From: a virus
Virus record (IMG/VR): IMGVR_UViG_3300035670_000073
Location: 1 to 64,000 of that record
Length of the DNA: 64,000 nucleotides
Direction: 5' to 3' (one strand)
Part shown: in pieces, positions 5,815-12,986 of the stretch
Numbering within the stretch: position 1 is the first letter of the stretch
Layout of the letters: each line of letters begins with the position of its first letter
The notes under the pieces: model-generated
Seen by the model: only the letters and a program-made list of their open reading frames with translations
What the model was told of the DNA's origin: nothing
The model's database searches: none
Made by a program: the position numbers and the translations under genes

Positions 5815-6333
5815 ATGACTACTACCTCTGCTACCAAGTCCTCCGTTCGTCGTGGTGATTATGTCACCCTCAACTCCAACGTCACCAGCTACAACACCGT
5901 CGTCACCGCCGGTACCAAGTGCCGAGTCTGGAAGGCCAAGCGTGACGGTACGCTCTACACCACTCCCGAGAACGCTCACTACAACCTCGTCGTCAGACAG
6001 TCCGATGTCACCAAGGCTGAGTCGCCTAAGGCTAATGTCAAGGTTGGTGATATTTTTAGTTGCTCTTGGGGTTATGAACAGACCAATGTGGATTTTTATA
6101 AGATCGTGGCCGTTCTTCCCAATAGCGTGAAGTATGTCAGTATCGGTGAGACTCGTAACTACAATGGACCCATGTCCGGTGAGTGTATGCCTGATGAAAC
6201 TGCTATCGGTACCGAAGTGAAGACCGCTCGTATCAAGGTTTACAATGACGGCTCTGTCCACTTTAAGATTAGCAGCTACTCCACGGCGTTTCCTTGGAAC
6301 GGCAAGCCTCAGTTCTTCAGTGAGTGGCACTAA
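5815..6333 (+). CDS. Hypothetical 172-aa early protein
   Basis: Two small beta-rich modules: residues about 10-65 (VRRGDYVTLNSN, a short barrel-like segment) and about 75-165. The second contains VGDIFSCSWGYEQTNVDFYK, a segment I associate with uncharacterised phage and plasmid proteins. No catalytic motif is visible. Codon use is C-rich like the preceding gene. The opposite strand is also open but has no promoter or codon signature and is discounted. It is the last gene of the early rightward block and is followed by a GC-rich hairpin. Confidence 0.65.
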   Translation: MTTTSATKSSVRRGDYVTLNSNVTSYNTVVTAGTKCRVWKAKRDGTLYTTPENAHYNLVVRQSDVTKAESPKANVKVGDIFSCSWGYEQTNVDFYKIVAVLPNSVKYVSIGETRNYNGPMSGECMPDETAIGTEVKTARIKVYNDGSVHFKISSYSTAFPWNGKPQFFSEWH

Positions 6334-6640
6334 GTGCTTAGGGGTACCCCAAGCGGGGGTACCTTAAATAAGTGCTTGACGGGGGTGGGGGTATATATCT
6401 CCACCCTTTTTATATAAGTTGACGGCCCTCCCCACCCCGCAGCCCCGTCAAGTGGTTCTGAACATGGAAAGACCCCGCGCCACCCCCGCGCGGGGAGCCA
6501 TACAACACACATGGTAGTTTTTTTGTTGGGAACTTTGCATATGTGTTTGTTGCGGTTTTTGTGGGGTACTTTTTGACTTTTTTATAGTGGGTTGTAATTT
6601 AGCAGTGGGGAAAATTTTTTATATGGGAAATTTGCATATA
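6334..6640. other. GC-rich intergenic region with hairpins
   Basis: A 307-bp gap between convergent genes, without a protein frame I trust. It holds a perfect 8-bp hairpin GGTACCCC/GGGGTACC (343-350/356-363 of the 6-kb block) right after the stop at 6333. It also holds an inverted repeat CTTGACGGGG (6375-6384) with CCCCGTCAAG (6443-6452), and CCCCGCGC/GCGCGGGG (6473-6480/6488-6495). The surroundings are unusually GC-rich. A two-way terminator zone is the simplest reading; an origin or packaging site cannot be excluded. Confidence 0.5.
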
Positions 6641-7108
6641 TTATATGGGTCTAACATGTCTTGCTGGGTTACCGTATGCGATATAATTTGGTTTAATATT
6701 TTTTGAAACTACGGATCCTGCTCCTATCATTGCGTTTTCGCCTATGGTGGTGCCGCAGATAATGGTAGTATTTGCGCAGATACTTGCTCCTTTTTTTATT
6801 AGAGTTTTTCTAAATTTTGAGGACCAGTCGCCTAGGGCGCGTGGAAATATATCATTGGTGGTTACAACATTAGGTCCGATGAATACATTATCTTCTATGT
6901 ATAGTCCTTCGTATATTAGGCTATGGTTTTGTATTTTGCAATTATCGCCTATGGTTACATTGGGTCCGATGTATACGCCTTCACCTATGACACAATTTTT
7001 ACCTATGGTAGTATTTTTGCATATATGGGAGAATGCCCATATTTTTGTATTTTCTCCTATATTTTGGGGTTGTGTATCGATTATTGCGGTAGGATGAATG
7101 AAGATCAT
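6641..7108 (-). CDS. Hexapeptide-repeat acyltransferase (WlbB-like)
   Basis: The whole 155-aa protein is a left-handed beta helix of [LIV]-G-x4 hexapeptides (IGENTKIWAFSHICKNTTIG, VYIGPNVTIGDNCKIQ, AMIGAGSVV). The NPARHVRPI end is typical of sugar N-acetyltransferases acting on UDP-linked amino sugars (WlbB/WbpD/FdtC type). It would acetylate an amino group on a nucleotide sugar in the cytoplasm for surface glycan synthesis. It is the last gene of a leftward set with the two genes at 7111 and 7773, separated by only 2 nt from the first. The substrate is unknown. Confidence 0.85.
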   Translation of the reverse strand: MIFIHPTAIIDTQPQNIGENTKIWAFSHICKNTTIGKNCVIGEGVYIGPNVTIGDNCKIQNHSLIYEGLYIEDNVFIGPNVVTTNDIFPRALGDWSSKFRKTLIKKGASICANTTIICGTTIGENAMIGAGSVVSKNIKPNYIAYGNPARHVRPI

Positions 7109-7110
7109 AT

Positions 7111-7776
7111 TCAGAATGTTTTGACTATTTCTTTATTATTGAAGCAAGTGGATGGGTCGAAGTAGCTTTTGTTATAAAAGTGGCTTAGGTGTATTGCGTG
7201 TGCTTTTTTTAGGATATGTTGTTTATATTTTTTATCTGATTCTATTCGTCTACTGAAGAGCAGATCTGAACTACTGTATGGCCAACTTAGAGTTTGAAAT
7301 GGGTATTCTTTCCAGATGTGTTTTTTCATACCTGTGTAGCACCAACCGGTGAAAGCGGTATGTATTATATCTGGAAGACTGTTAATTTCGTGAGTTTTGT
7401 AGCAATGGGTATGAAAATTATTTGTGAATTTACTTGTTGTAAAACTTGGTTTAAAAATATAGTTTTCGAATTTTTCTGGTTTTACTATGGTGGTATAGTG
7501 TGCGTTTTGTCGTATTAGGCACCATGCGCTTAATATATCATAGAACTGTAGATTATGTTTTAATGATTCGAAGTGATTATGATTTAATAAGGCGTCATCG
7601 CTTGTGATGAAGTAGTATTTGAAATTTGAATTTTCTATGAAGTCATTAATAATTGGTGCTAATTCATATTCTTTGTATCCTTTGAACCAAATTTTTTCAC
7701 AATTTAATTTATTATTACAATCTATTACGGACTGAATGTTACGGATGGACATTATCATTAATACCGTATCGTTCAT
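7111..7776 (-). CDS. Putative glycosyltransferase, 221 aa
   Basis: The protein has a Rossmann-like beginning (VLMIMSIRNIQSVIDCNNKL), a central FITSDDALLNHNHF resembling the metal-binding DxD region of GT-A enzymes, and a C-terminal half rich in His, Trp and Tyr. No exact family is recognised. Its location between an acetyltransferase and a gene that it overlaps by 4 nt (ATGA) supports a role in building a surface sugar. Glycosyl transfer is inferred from the motif and the neighbours. Confidence 0.5.
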   Translation of the reverse strand: MNDTVLMIMSIRNIQSVIDCNNKLNCEKIWFKGYKEYELAPIINDFIENSNFKYYFITSDDALLNHNHFESLKHNLQFYDILSAWCLIRQNAHYTTIVKPEKFENYIFKPSFTTSKFTNNFHTHCYKTHEINSLPDIIHTAFTGWCYTGMKKHIWKEYPFQTLSWPYSSSDLLFSRRIESDKKYKQHILKKAHAIHLSHFYNKSYFDPSTCFNNKEIVKTF

Positions 7777-8441
7777 ATGATATAAGTGTAGTAGTGTAGT
7801 ATATCGTTAATTATATCCAGCGAATTTTTATTATGCAATTGATTTGGGTGATAATTTATATCTGGTATTTGGGTATTTGGAATATAATATCTACCTACAT
7901 GTAATCCCAGATAATATTGTTTATTTGGATCATCTGTTTTATATTTTACATCTACGATATTATCGAATTCGGTTGTTGAGTATACTGTATCATTTTTTAT
8001 TGATATATCGCATTGCATATCTCGTTTAAATTTTTCTATTACATTCATCCACACATATAATTCTCTATCGTCTTTTGGGTGTAGAGTAAAGTTTACCAAT
8101 TTGAATTTACAATCAAGAGTATCTGTTGTGTATAACTCATTATTGTAATAAATTTCTATATAATACGGTACAAAATGTTTTACGAAACTTGGTATGAGCC
8201 AACAACCTAAATTACAATTATTTGTTGTCAGGTGAGTTTTATCTGTTGAAGTTTCTAATTCTTCGATTGTTGCGGTTATGCCTAATTGATCTGGGTGAGT
8301 TTGTAGGCTTCGTTTAATTTTTTTGTGTAGAAAGTATGTTTTAACCATATAATGCATATGTTTATCTTTTACATATTCCGTATCAAAAAAATTATTATTA
8401 ATAAGTAATCCGTCGCTATAATCTACTGTAAAATTGTGCAT
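7773..8441 (-). CDS. Hypothetical 222-aa protein of glycan set
   Basis: Unrecognised. No signal peptide or membrane segment. There are several Trp and Tyr residues and many charged stretches. It is the first gene of a leftward three-gene unit and overlaps the next gene by the ATGA of translational coupling, so it probably shares their glycan-related role. A TATAAT-like -10 can be seen on the minus strand about 25 nt upstream of its start. It is AT-rich, unlike the early block. Confidence 0.55.
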   Translation of the reverse strand: MHNFTVDYSDGLLINNNFFDTEYVKDKHMHYMVKTYFLHKKIKRSLQTHPDQLGITATIEELETSTDKTHLTTNNCNLGCWLIPSFVKHFVPYYIEIYYNNELYTTDTLDCKFKLVNFTLHPKDDRELYVWMNVIEKFKRDMQCDISIKNDTVYSTTEFDNIVDVKYKTDDPNKQYYLGLHVGRYYIPNTQIPDINYHPNQLHNKNSLDIINDILHYYTYII

Positions 8442-8538
8442 AAGTTAATTATATCTATTTGATTTTTTGCTAATGATTTTTTTTTAAATTAAAATATTTC
8501 TTAGGATATATTTTGCATTATATATGTGAATACAAGTT

Positions 8539-8682
8539 ATGTTGAATGAAGAACAGAGGATTGTATTGGGGTGGGTAATTACTGTTGGCAGCAGTTGTGG
8601 ATTGGTTGCGTTGAGTAGTTTGGTGGTGTATAGTATCTATGCGTTATATAGGGTGATACGGAATTTCAGTAAAAAATATTAA
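8539..8682 (+). CDS. Small membrane protein, 47 aa
   Basis: One long hydrophobic segment (residues about 9-38, VLGWVITVGSSCGLVALSSL onward) is flanked by an acidic N-terminus and a basic C-terminus, giving a predicted Nin-Cout or Nout-Cin single-pass peptide. It starts at ATG 8539 and ends 9 nt before the carbamoyltransferase, so the two are probably co-transcribed. Function unknown. Confidence 0.5.
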   Translation: MLNEEQRIVLGWVITVGSSCGLVALSSLVVYSIYALYRVIRNFSKKY

Positions 8683-8691
8683 AGTTGATGT

Positions 8692-10332
8692 ATGAAAATT
8701 TTATCTATTGTATATGGAACTCATTGTGCTGGAATTACATTAGTTGATAACGGCAATATTTTATATTGTTATGAGGAAGAACGATTTACTAGAATAAAAT
8801 CGTGTATAGATTTTGATCAATCTACATTTAGATTTCCTTACATGTGTTTGTTGGAACTATTTTATAAGAATAAGTTGGATTTTAAATCAATCGATTATTT
8901 TTTATTTCCACATGACAACGAAAAATGTGATGAATTTATAAATAAATGTTTATCACAGTTTATTGATATATCTGATCTTAAAGATAAGGTTAAATTTTAT
9001 GATCATCACGATGCTCACTGTGTTTTGGCGTATTATACAAGTGGATTTATTAATGATAAATGTTTAGTTATATCTATGGATGGTAGTGGCGATGGTTATT
9101 CTGCAAAGTATTATTTGGGTGAAAATAATGAATTAAAATATGTTGATGGTATTACTGATGATTGTGTTTCATTGGGAATGTTTTATTGTTTACTGACAGA
9201 ATTTCTGGGATTTAAACGATTAAAAGATGAAGGTAAAATTGTAGGTATGTCTTCTCATGGTTGTTTTGATGAATATATTTATAAAATATATAATGATATA
9301 ATTGGTGATATTAAACATGTTTCTACAAAAAAAATGCCATATGGCAAAAATTTTGAATATATCTTCACGGAGTTTTACAAACGATATTTTGAATTTATGG
9401 GGGATGTATACTATAAAAATAAAAAAAATTTATCTAATTATGCATATACAGGACAATATATTTTTGAAGAAAAAATTTTACAGATATTAAATAACTTACA
9501 TAAAACATATCCTGAATACAAAAAATTATGTTTGAGTGGTGGAGTATTTGCAAATGTAAAATTAAATAAAAAGATAAATGAATTAGATTGGGTAGATGAA
9601 GTTTATATTACGCCGCCTATGGGTGATGAAGGTTTGACATTGGGATCTGCTCTAATGTGTCAATCCAATGAACATAAAAAAGTTTTTAAATTGAACGATG
9701 TTTATCTTGGTAGTTCTTATTCCAAAGAAGAAATTGATGATACAATTAATATAACATTTAAAGATTATAAATTTAAAATTGAAAATTTAGATTCAAATAA
9801 AATTGCAAATTTATTATATAATGGAAATATAATCGGACTATTTCAAGGTCGAATGGAATACGGTCCACGTGCATTGGGAAATAGAACTATATTGGCAGAT
9901 GCATCTAAAAAAGAAACTTATAAAAAATTAAACGATCGATTGCAACGTAACGATTTTATGCCATTTGCACCTGTTGTTTTGGCAAAATATGCAGATCAAG
10001 TTTTTGATATTAATAAAAGTAGATATACAGCGGAATTTATGACGATGTTATATGATACAAAAGTCGAATGGCAGGATCGTATACCCGCTGCAGTTCATCC
10101 TGTTGACAAAACCGCTAGAATACAATTAGTATATAAAGAAAAAAATAAATTATTATATGATATATTGATATCGTTTTATAATCTGACAGGCATTCCTTTA
10201 TTAGTGAATACATCATTTAATGTACATGAAGAACCAATCGTATGTTGGCCTGAAAATGCGGTGAATCATTTAATAAATGGAATTGTAGATTATTTAATAA
10301 TTGAAGATCGATTGTATTTTCTAGAAAAATAA
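8692..10332 (+). CDS. NodU/CmcH-type carbamoyltransferase
   Basis: The 546-aa length and motifs fit O-carbamoyltransferases of the NodU/CmcH/TobZ family. The N-terminal ASKHA-like (Kae1) domain has the HHDAH metal/ATP site near residues 105-109, MDGSGDG near 127, and LSGGVFANV near 281. The C-terminal YrdC-like carbamoyl domain contains EYGPRALGNRTILADA near 386. Known members form carbamoyl-adenylate from carbamoyl phosphate and ATP and transfer it to a hydroxyl of a sugar or nucleoside. Next to acyl- and glycosyltransferase genes it probably decorates a glycan; DNA-base modification is an alternative. Confidence 0.9.
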   Translation: MKILSIVYGTHCAGITLVDNGNILYCYEEERFTRIKSCIDFDQSTFRFPYMCLLELFYKNKLDFKSIDYFLFPHDNEKCDEFINKCLSQFIDISDLKDKVKFYDHHDAHCVLAYYTSGFINDKCLVISMDGSGDGYSAKYYLGENNELKYVDGITDDCVSLGMFYCLLTEFLGFKRLKDEGKIVGMSSHGCFDEYIYKIYNDIIGDIKHVSTKKMPYGKNFEYIFTEFYKRYFEFMGDVYYKNKKNLSNYAYTGQYIFEEKILQILNNLHKTYPEYKKLCLSGGVFANVKLNKKINELDWVDEVYITPPMGDEGLTLGSALMCQSNEHKKVFKLNDVYLGSSYSKEEIDDTINITFKDYKFKIENLDSNKIANLLYNGNIIGLFQGRMEYGPRALGNRTILADASKKETYKKLNDRLQRNDFMPFAPVVLAKYADQVFDINKSRYTAEFMTMLYDTKVEWQDRIPAAVHPVDKTARIQLVYKEKNKLLYDILISFYNLTGIPLLVNTSFNVHEEPIVCWPENAVNHLINGIVDYLIIEDRLYFLEK

Positions 10333-10335
10333 TAT

Positions 10336-10506
10336 TTGACTTTTTTAAAATAAAGTGATATATATTGATGTAACGATGAACAACTATTATACAGATAATA
10401 TTAAGTGGCATACATTTACGAATTGTAAGTGTGGTGTCGGTGATATTGTATAGGGTTGGAAGTCAAACAATATTAACCGTCACCTTAAAAAGTGGCGGTT
10501 TTTTAT
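10336..10506 (+). ncRNA. Short promoter-to-terminator transcript 1
   Basis: A promoter TTGACT-17-TATATA (10336-10364) and a strong intrinsic terminator (ACCGTCAC/GTGGCGGT plus T-run, 10476-10506) enclose about 135 nt. The only frame inside is 25 codons (10376-10453) with a CxC. It is matched by a similar unit at 19505-19656, and each sits immediately before a tRNA-array promoter. It could be a small RNA or a micropeptide gene. Confidence 0.5.
10476..10506 (+). terminator. Intrinsic terminator
   Basis: An 8-bp stem (one G-T pair) with loop CTTAAAAA, followed by six T and an AT stretch; it separates the short transcript from the tRNA promoter. Confidence 0.85.
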
Positions 10507-10514
10507 TTTGGTTA

Positions 10515-10542
10515 TTGACGATTTGTAAAACTATGATATAGT
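10515..10542 (+). promoter_or_regulatory. tRNA-array promoter (TTGACG-16-TATAGT)
   Basis: It lies right after the terminator; the predicted start is near 10549, just before the conserved leader RNA. The same -10 TATAGT with 16-nt spacing occurs before the second array (19667-19694). Confidence 0.75.
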
Positions 10543-10548
10543 AAATAA

Positions 10549-10715
10549 ACAATAAGGTTTGAAACTCCATCTGTTGAACCTCCCTGAGATAATAAAAGGG
10601 GTAAAGATCTCAAAAAATCAATTGATTGGTCCGTAGGTGATATGTATCGTACAGAACCCAAAGGGCGATGACGGAATTGTTGAGGTGATTTCCGTGAATG
10701 TTGAAGTAAGGAAAA
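10549..10715 (+). ncRNA. Conserved tRNA-array leader RNA, copy 1
   Basis: It shares two blocks with 19701-19805: a stem-loop around TTGAAACTCYATCTG (stem AGGTT/AACCT here, GGGC/GCCC there, i.e. compensatory change), and a 3' block containing GGTGATATG, CAGAACCCAAA and GGCGATGACGGAA. This copy carries an extra TGAGAT/ATCTCA hairpin between the blocks. It lies between the array promoter and the first tRNA. Family unknown. Confidence 0.65.
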
Positions 10716-10722
10716 TTTTAAT

Positions 10723-10814
10723 GCCTCTATGACCGGAATTGGTTATCGGCCTTGTTTTGTAAACAAGTATGGGTTAATAACCCTTTGTCAGTTCGAATCT
10801 GACTGGAGGCTCCA
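10723..10814 (+). tRNA. tRNA-Thr (TGT) with long variable arm
   Basis: The acceptor GCCTCTA/TGGAGGC, anticodon arm CTTGT-TTTGTAA-ACAAG (TGT), T-arm GTCAG-TTCGAAT-CTGAC and CCA are clear. Between them lies a 13-nt variable hairpin GGGTT-AAT-AACCC, a class II feature normally confined to Ser, Leu and Tyr tRNAs. The Thr assignment rests on the anticodon alone. Confidence 0.85.
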
Positions 10815-10860
10815 ATTTAAATTAAATATTTTTCAAGTTTTACTCTGGCTCCATTTCAAT

Positions 10861-10935
10861 GTTGCTCGTAACATAAAAGTAATGTCGTAGTTTGTGAAGC
10901 TACCCAAGTGGGGGCAGTACCCATCGAGCAACCCA
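10861..10935 (+). tRNA. tRNA-His (GTG) with altered T-loop
   Basis: The extra 5' G (10861) opposes C73, the His identity pair. Acceptor TTGCTCG/CGAGCAA, D-arm ACAT-AAAAGTA-ATGT without GG, anticodon arm GTAGT-TTGTGAA-GCTAC, and T-arm GTGGG-GGCAGTA-CCCAT. CCA is encoded. T-loop and D-loop are both non-canonical. Confidence 0.9.
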
Positions 10936-10942
10936 AATTTAT

Positions 10943-11023
10943 GTACCGTTGCCCGACAAGTGAAGGGGTCAGTCTGCAAAACTGATAATATTTTGGTTGG
11001 AGCGTTACCAACACGGTACTCCA
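10943..11023 (+). tRNA. tRNA-Cys (GCA) with altered T-loop
   Basis: Acceptor GTACCGT/ACGGTAC, anticodon arm TCAGT-CTGCAAA-ACTGA, T-arm GTTGG-AGCGTTA-CCAAC, discriminator T and CCA. The D-loop GACAAGTGAA lacks GG. Confidence 0.9.
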
Positions 11024-11030
11024 AGTTTAT

Positions 11031-11105
11031 ATAGACGTGGCAGACAAGAAATGCAGCAGTCTCCAAAACTGCTTTATGTGGGAGCGTTACCCACCGTCTA
11101 TGCCA
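11031..11105 (+). tRNA. tRNA-Trp (CCA) with altered T-loop
   Basis: Acceptor ATAGACG/CGTCTAT, anticodon arm GCAGT-CTCCAAA-ACTGC, T-arm GTGGG-AGCGTTA-CCCAC, discriminator G, CCA. The D-loop AGACAAGAAAT lacks GG. Confidence 0.9.
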
Positions 11106-11121
11106 ATTTTAAGTTTTTAAT

Positions 11122-11197
11122 TCCTATCTATCATAACTGGTAATGAGACAAACTGTTAATTTGTAATATCTCTGTTCAAATCAGAGGGTAGGAGCCA
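11122..11197 (+). tRNA. tRNA-Asn (GTT)
   Basis: Acceptor TCCTATC/GGTAGGA, anticodon arm ACAAA-CTGTTAA-TTTGT, canonical T-arm CTCTG-TTCAAAT-CAGAG, discriminator G, CCA. It has a normal elbow, unlike its neighbours. Confidence 0.92.
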
Positions 11198-11204
11198 ATT
11201 TTAT

Positions 11205-11290
11205 GGGATATTATACCACTAAAGACATGGAACGCACTGTAAATGCGTTGTCTTCGGGCTGGGTAGGAGCGTTACCTACATATCCCACCA
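11205..11290 (+). tRNA. tRNA-Tyr (GTA) with altered T-loop
   Basis: Acceptor GGGATAT/ATATCCC, anticodon arm ACGCA-CTGTAAA-TGCGT, a class II variable arm, T-arm GTAGG-AGCGTTA-CCTAC, A73 and CCA. The D-loop has no canonical GG next to the T-loop change. Confidence 0.9.
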
Positions 11291-11297
11291 TTTTAGA

Positions 11298-11437
11298 TTA
11301 TGTGTAGCTCAGCGGTAGAGCAGAATTCCTAACTATGGGGTAAGCCCGTAAAAATCTTATGTTAGGTCGTAAAATTTTCTTGTAGGATATCTTACAAGTT
11401 GTAAAGGTAGCCGTTGGTTCAAATTCAACCATACAAT
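11298..11437 (+). ncRNA. tRNA body with about 100-nt anticodon-region insert
   Basis: A canonical D-arm (GCTC-AGCGGTA-GAGC) and T-arm (GTTGG-TTCAAAT-TCAAC) are joined by an acceptor with one mismatch (TTATGTG/CATACAA). About 100 nt replace the anticodon arm. The insert folds as CCTAAC/GTTAGG with an inner GGG/CCC, then CTTGTA/TACAAG. No anticodon can be assigned and CCA is absent. It may be a tRNA with an intron-like insert, or a tRNA-like scaffold for another RNA. Confidence 0.45.
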
Positions 11438-11462
11438 CTAGTTTTTTTAATATATATGATAT

Positions 11463-12128
11463 ATGAATAAAGATTTTAATAGACGTGCATTTACATTGAT
11501 AGAATTGTTGGTGGTGATTGCTATTATTGCAATATTGGCTGGTATGTTATTACCGGCTTTAAGTGGTGCAAAAAGCAAAGCGCAACAAATAAAGTGTCTA
11601 AATAATGCAAGGCAATTGGGTATTGGATTAGAACAATACAAGATTGATTATAGTGATAGTATACCGCCAAGAAGTTTGACTAATCAATGGCCGATGGCGT
11701 TGAAACCATACTTTGAAAGTCAGAATGTGTTAATGTGTCCTGTAGATAAGTTTACAAATAATTTGGTTGAAACGAATATAAATAAAGCTAATAGAAGTTT
11801 TATAATCAATGGATTTAACGATTATTATTTTGATATATTTGATGGTGATTGGGATGTTTTGGAGGAACCAGTGAAAGCTAGTTCAATACCATTTGTGAGT
11901 GAGACTGTTGTATTTGGAGAAAAGACGGGTAAATCAAAACATTTTTATATGGATATATTTGAAGGTAAAGGAAATGATGTAACTGAATTAGATTTTAAAA
12001 AGCATAATGGTGGCTCTACATATATTTTTGTTGATAGTCACGCATCATATTTAAAGTTCCCAAAAGCTTTTCAACCAGAAAATCAATGGGCAATAATTTC
12101 AACATATAGAACCAATTACAATTTTTAA
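11463..12128 (+). CDS. Pseudopilin-like protein (prepilin FTLIE start)
   Basis: The N-terminus has a basic leader, then [20 protein letters not shown]: a type IV prepilin signal (cleavage before F10, Glu at mature position 5) continuing into the hydrophobic pilin helix. The C-terminal region contains [15 protein letters not shown], an H-X9-D motif (H near 181, D near 191; Ser replaces the usual Gly), seen in pseudopilins of Planctomycetota, Verrucomicrobiota and Lentisphaerota. If exported it would sit in the inner membrane or a type II secretion pseudopilus. It lies inside a phage tRNA array, so it was probably acquired from a host. Confidence 0.8.
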   Translation: MNKDFNRRAFTLIELLVVIAIIAILAGMLLPALSGAKSKAQQIKCLNNARQLGIGLEQYKIDYSDSIPPRSLTNQWPMALKPYFESQNVLMCPVDKFTNNLVETNINKANRSFIINGFNDYYFDIFDGDWDVLEEPVKASSIPFVSETVVFGEKTGKSKHFYMDIFEGKGNDVTELDFKKHNGGSTYIFVDSHASYLKFPKAFQPENQWAIISTYRTNYNF

Positions 12129-12199
12129 TGGCTCAGCAGCTCCAATGTAGAGCAGAAGTTTGAAGCACTTCGTGTTGTCAGTTCAAGTCACATCCACCA
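12129..12199 (+). tRNA. Truncated tRNA-Phe-like gene (GAA)
   Basis: The anticodon arm GAAGT-TTGAAGC-ACTTC gives GAA (Phe), and a D-arm-like GCTC/GAGC is present. The T-arm TGTCA-GTTCAAG-TCACA has a C-C mismatch. Only about 3 bp of acceptor (TGG/CCA) remain before the encoded CCA, four short of normal. It may be a decaying gene or need partner processing. Confidence 0.55.
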
Positions 12200-12208
12200 A
12201 TTTTTAAT

Positions 12209-12281
12209 GGTCCTATGATGTAATGTAGCATCTGTGCCTGATTAGCGCAGCGTTCTGGTTCAAATCCAGATGGGACTACCA
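12209..12281 (+). tRNA. tRNA-Ile (GAT)
   Basis: Acceptor GGTCCTA/TGGGACT, D-arm GATG/CATC, anticodon arm TGTGC-CTGATTA-GCGCA, canonical T-arm TCTGG-TTCAAAT-CCAGA, A73 and CCA. Confidence 0.92.
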
Positions 12282-12305
12282 TTTTATTAAAAAATATATA
12301 TTATT

Positions 12306-12965
12306 ATGAAGATATTGTTTTGTTTACCGGGCAGAGAATATAGTGGCAATTTTTTGAGATGTTGGACTGAACTAATTGCACATTGTCATAGTAAGAATTA
12401 TCAAGTGATGGTTAACCAGCAATATAGTTGCAACATATATTATGTGCGTAACATGTGTTTGGGTGGTTCAATTGCAAGAGGAGAAAATCAAAAACCATTT
12501 GATGGCAAATTGGACTATGACTATATGATGTGGATTGACAGCGATATATTGTTTAGTGCGCAACAGTTTCAAAGGTTATTGGATCATAAGCAAGATATTG
12601 TAAGTGGATTATATTTGATGGACGGCGGCAAAGCTTATGCAACTGTTGAAACATGGGATGAAGATTTGTTTAAAAAGAATGAAGCTTTTCACTTTATGAC
12701 GACTGATGATGTAGGCAGAATCAAGCGAGAAAAGACACTTTTACCGGTAGTTTATACAGGTTTTGGGTTTATTTTGGTCAAAAAGGGGGTATTTGAGAGT
12801 ATGCAGTATCCGTGGTTTAGGCCTGAATTTGTGGATATAAAAGGATGTAAAGACTTTACAATGGAGGATGTGGCATGGTGTAGAGAGGCTACTCGGTTAG
12901 GTTATAAGGTAAATGTTGATTTAGAAGTGGTTGTTGGACATGAAAAAACGAAGATTTATATCTAA
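12306..12965 (+). CDS. GT-A type glycosyltransferase
   Basis: The 219-aa protein starts with a nucleotide-sugar-binding beta strand (ILFCLPGREYSGNFL) and has the catalytic DxD in MMWIDSDIL (D78 and D80). It ends with a conserved MEDVAWCREA-like segment near residue 188 that resembles the E/D-E/D-D box of GT2-like phage transferases. It would transfer a sugar in the cytoplasm to an unknown acceptor (protein, glycan or modified base). It follows directly after the tRNA array and ends before a structured RNA. Confidence 0.75.
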   Translation: MKILFCLPGREYSGNFLRCWTELIAHCHSKNYQVMVNQQYSCNIYYVRNMCLGGSIARGENQKPFDGKLDYDYMMWIDSDILFSAQQFQRLLDHKQDIVSGLYLMDGGKAYATVETWDEDLFKKNEAFHFMTTDDVGRIKREKTLLPVVYTGFGFILVKKGVFESMQYPWFRPEFVDIKGCKDFTMEDVAWCREATRLGYKVNVDLEVVVGHEKTKIYI

Positions 12966-12986
12966 TTTTGATTCTACTTATAGAAG

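Noticed and set aside
5563-6330. A 255-codon open frame on the minus strand opposite the gene at 5815.
   Set aside because: It is the antisense of a gene with its own promoter P9; the openness follows from its C-rich codons. No promoter, ribosome binding site or recognisable product.
6376-6403. TTGACG at 6376 as another member of the early promoter family.
   Set aside because: No -10 box at 16-17 nt; TATATA lies only 10 nt away and no gene starts downstream on this strand.
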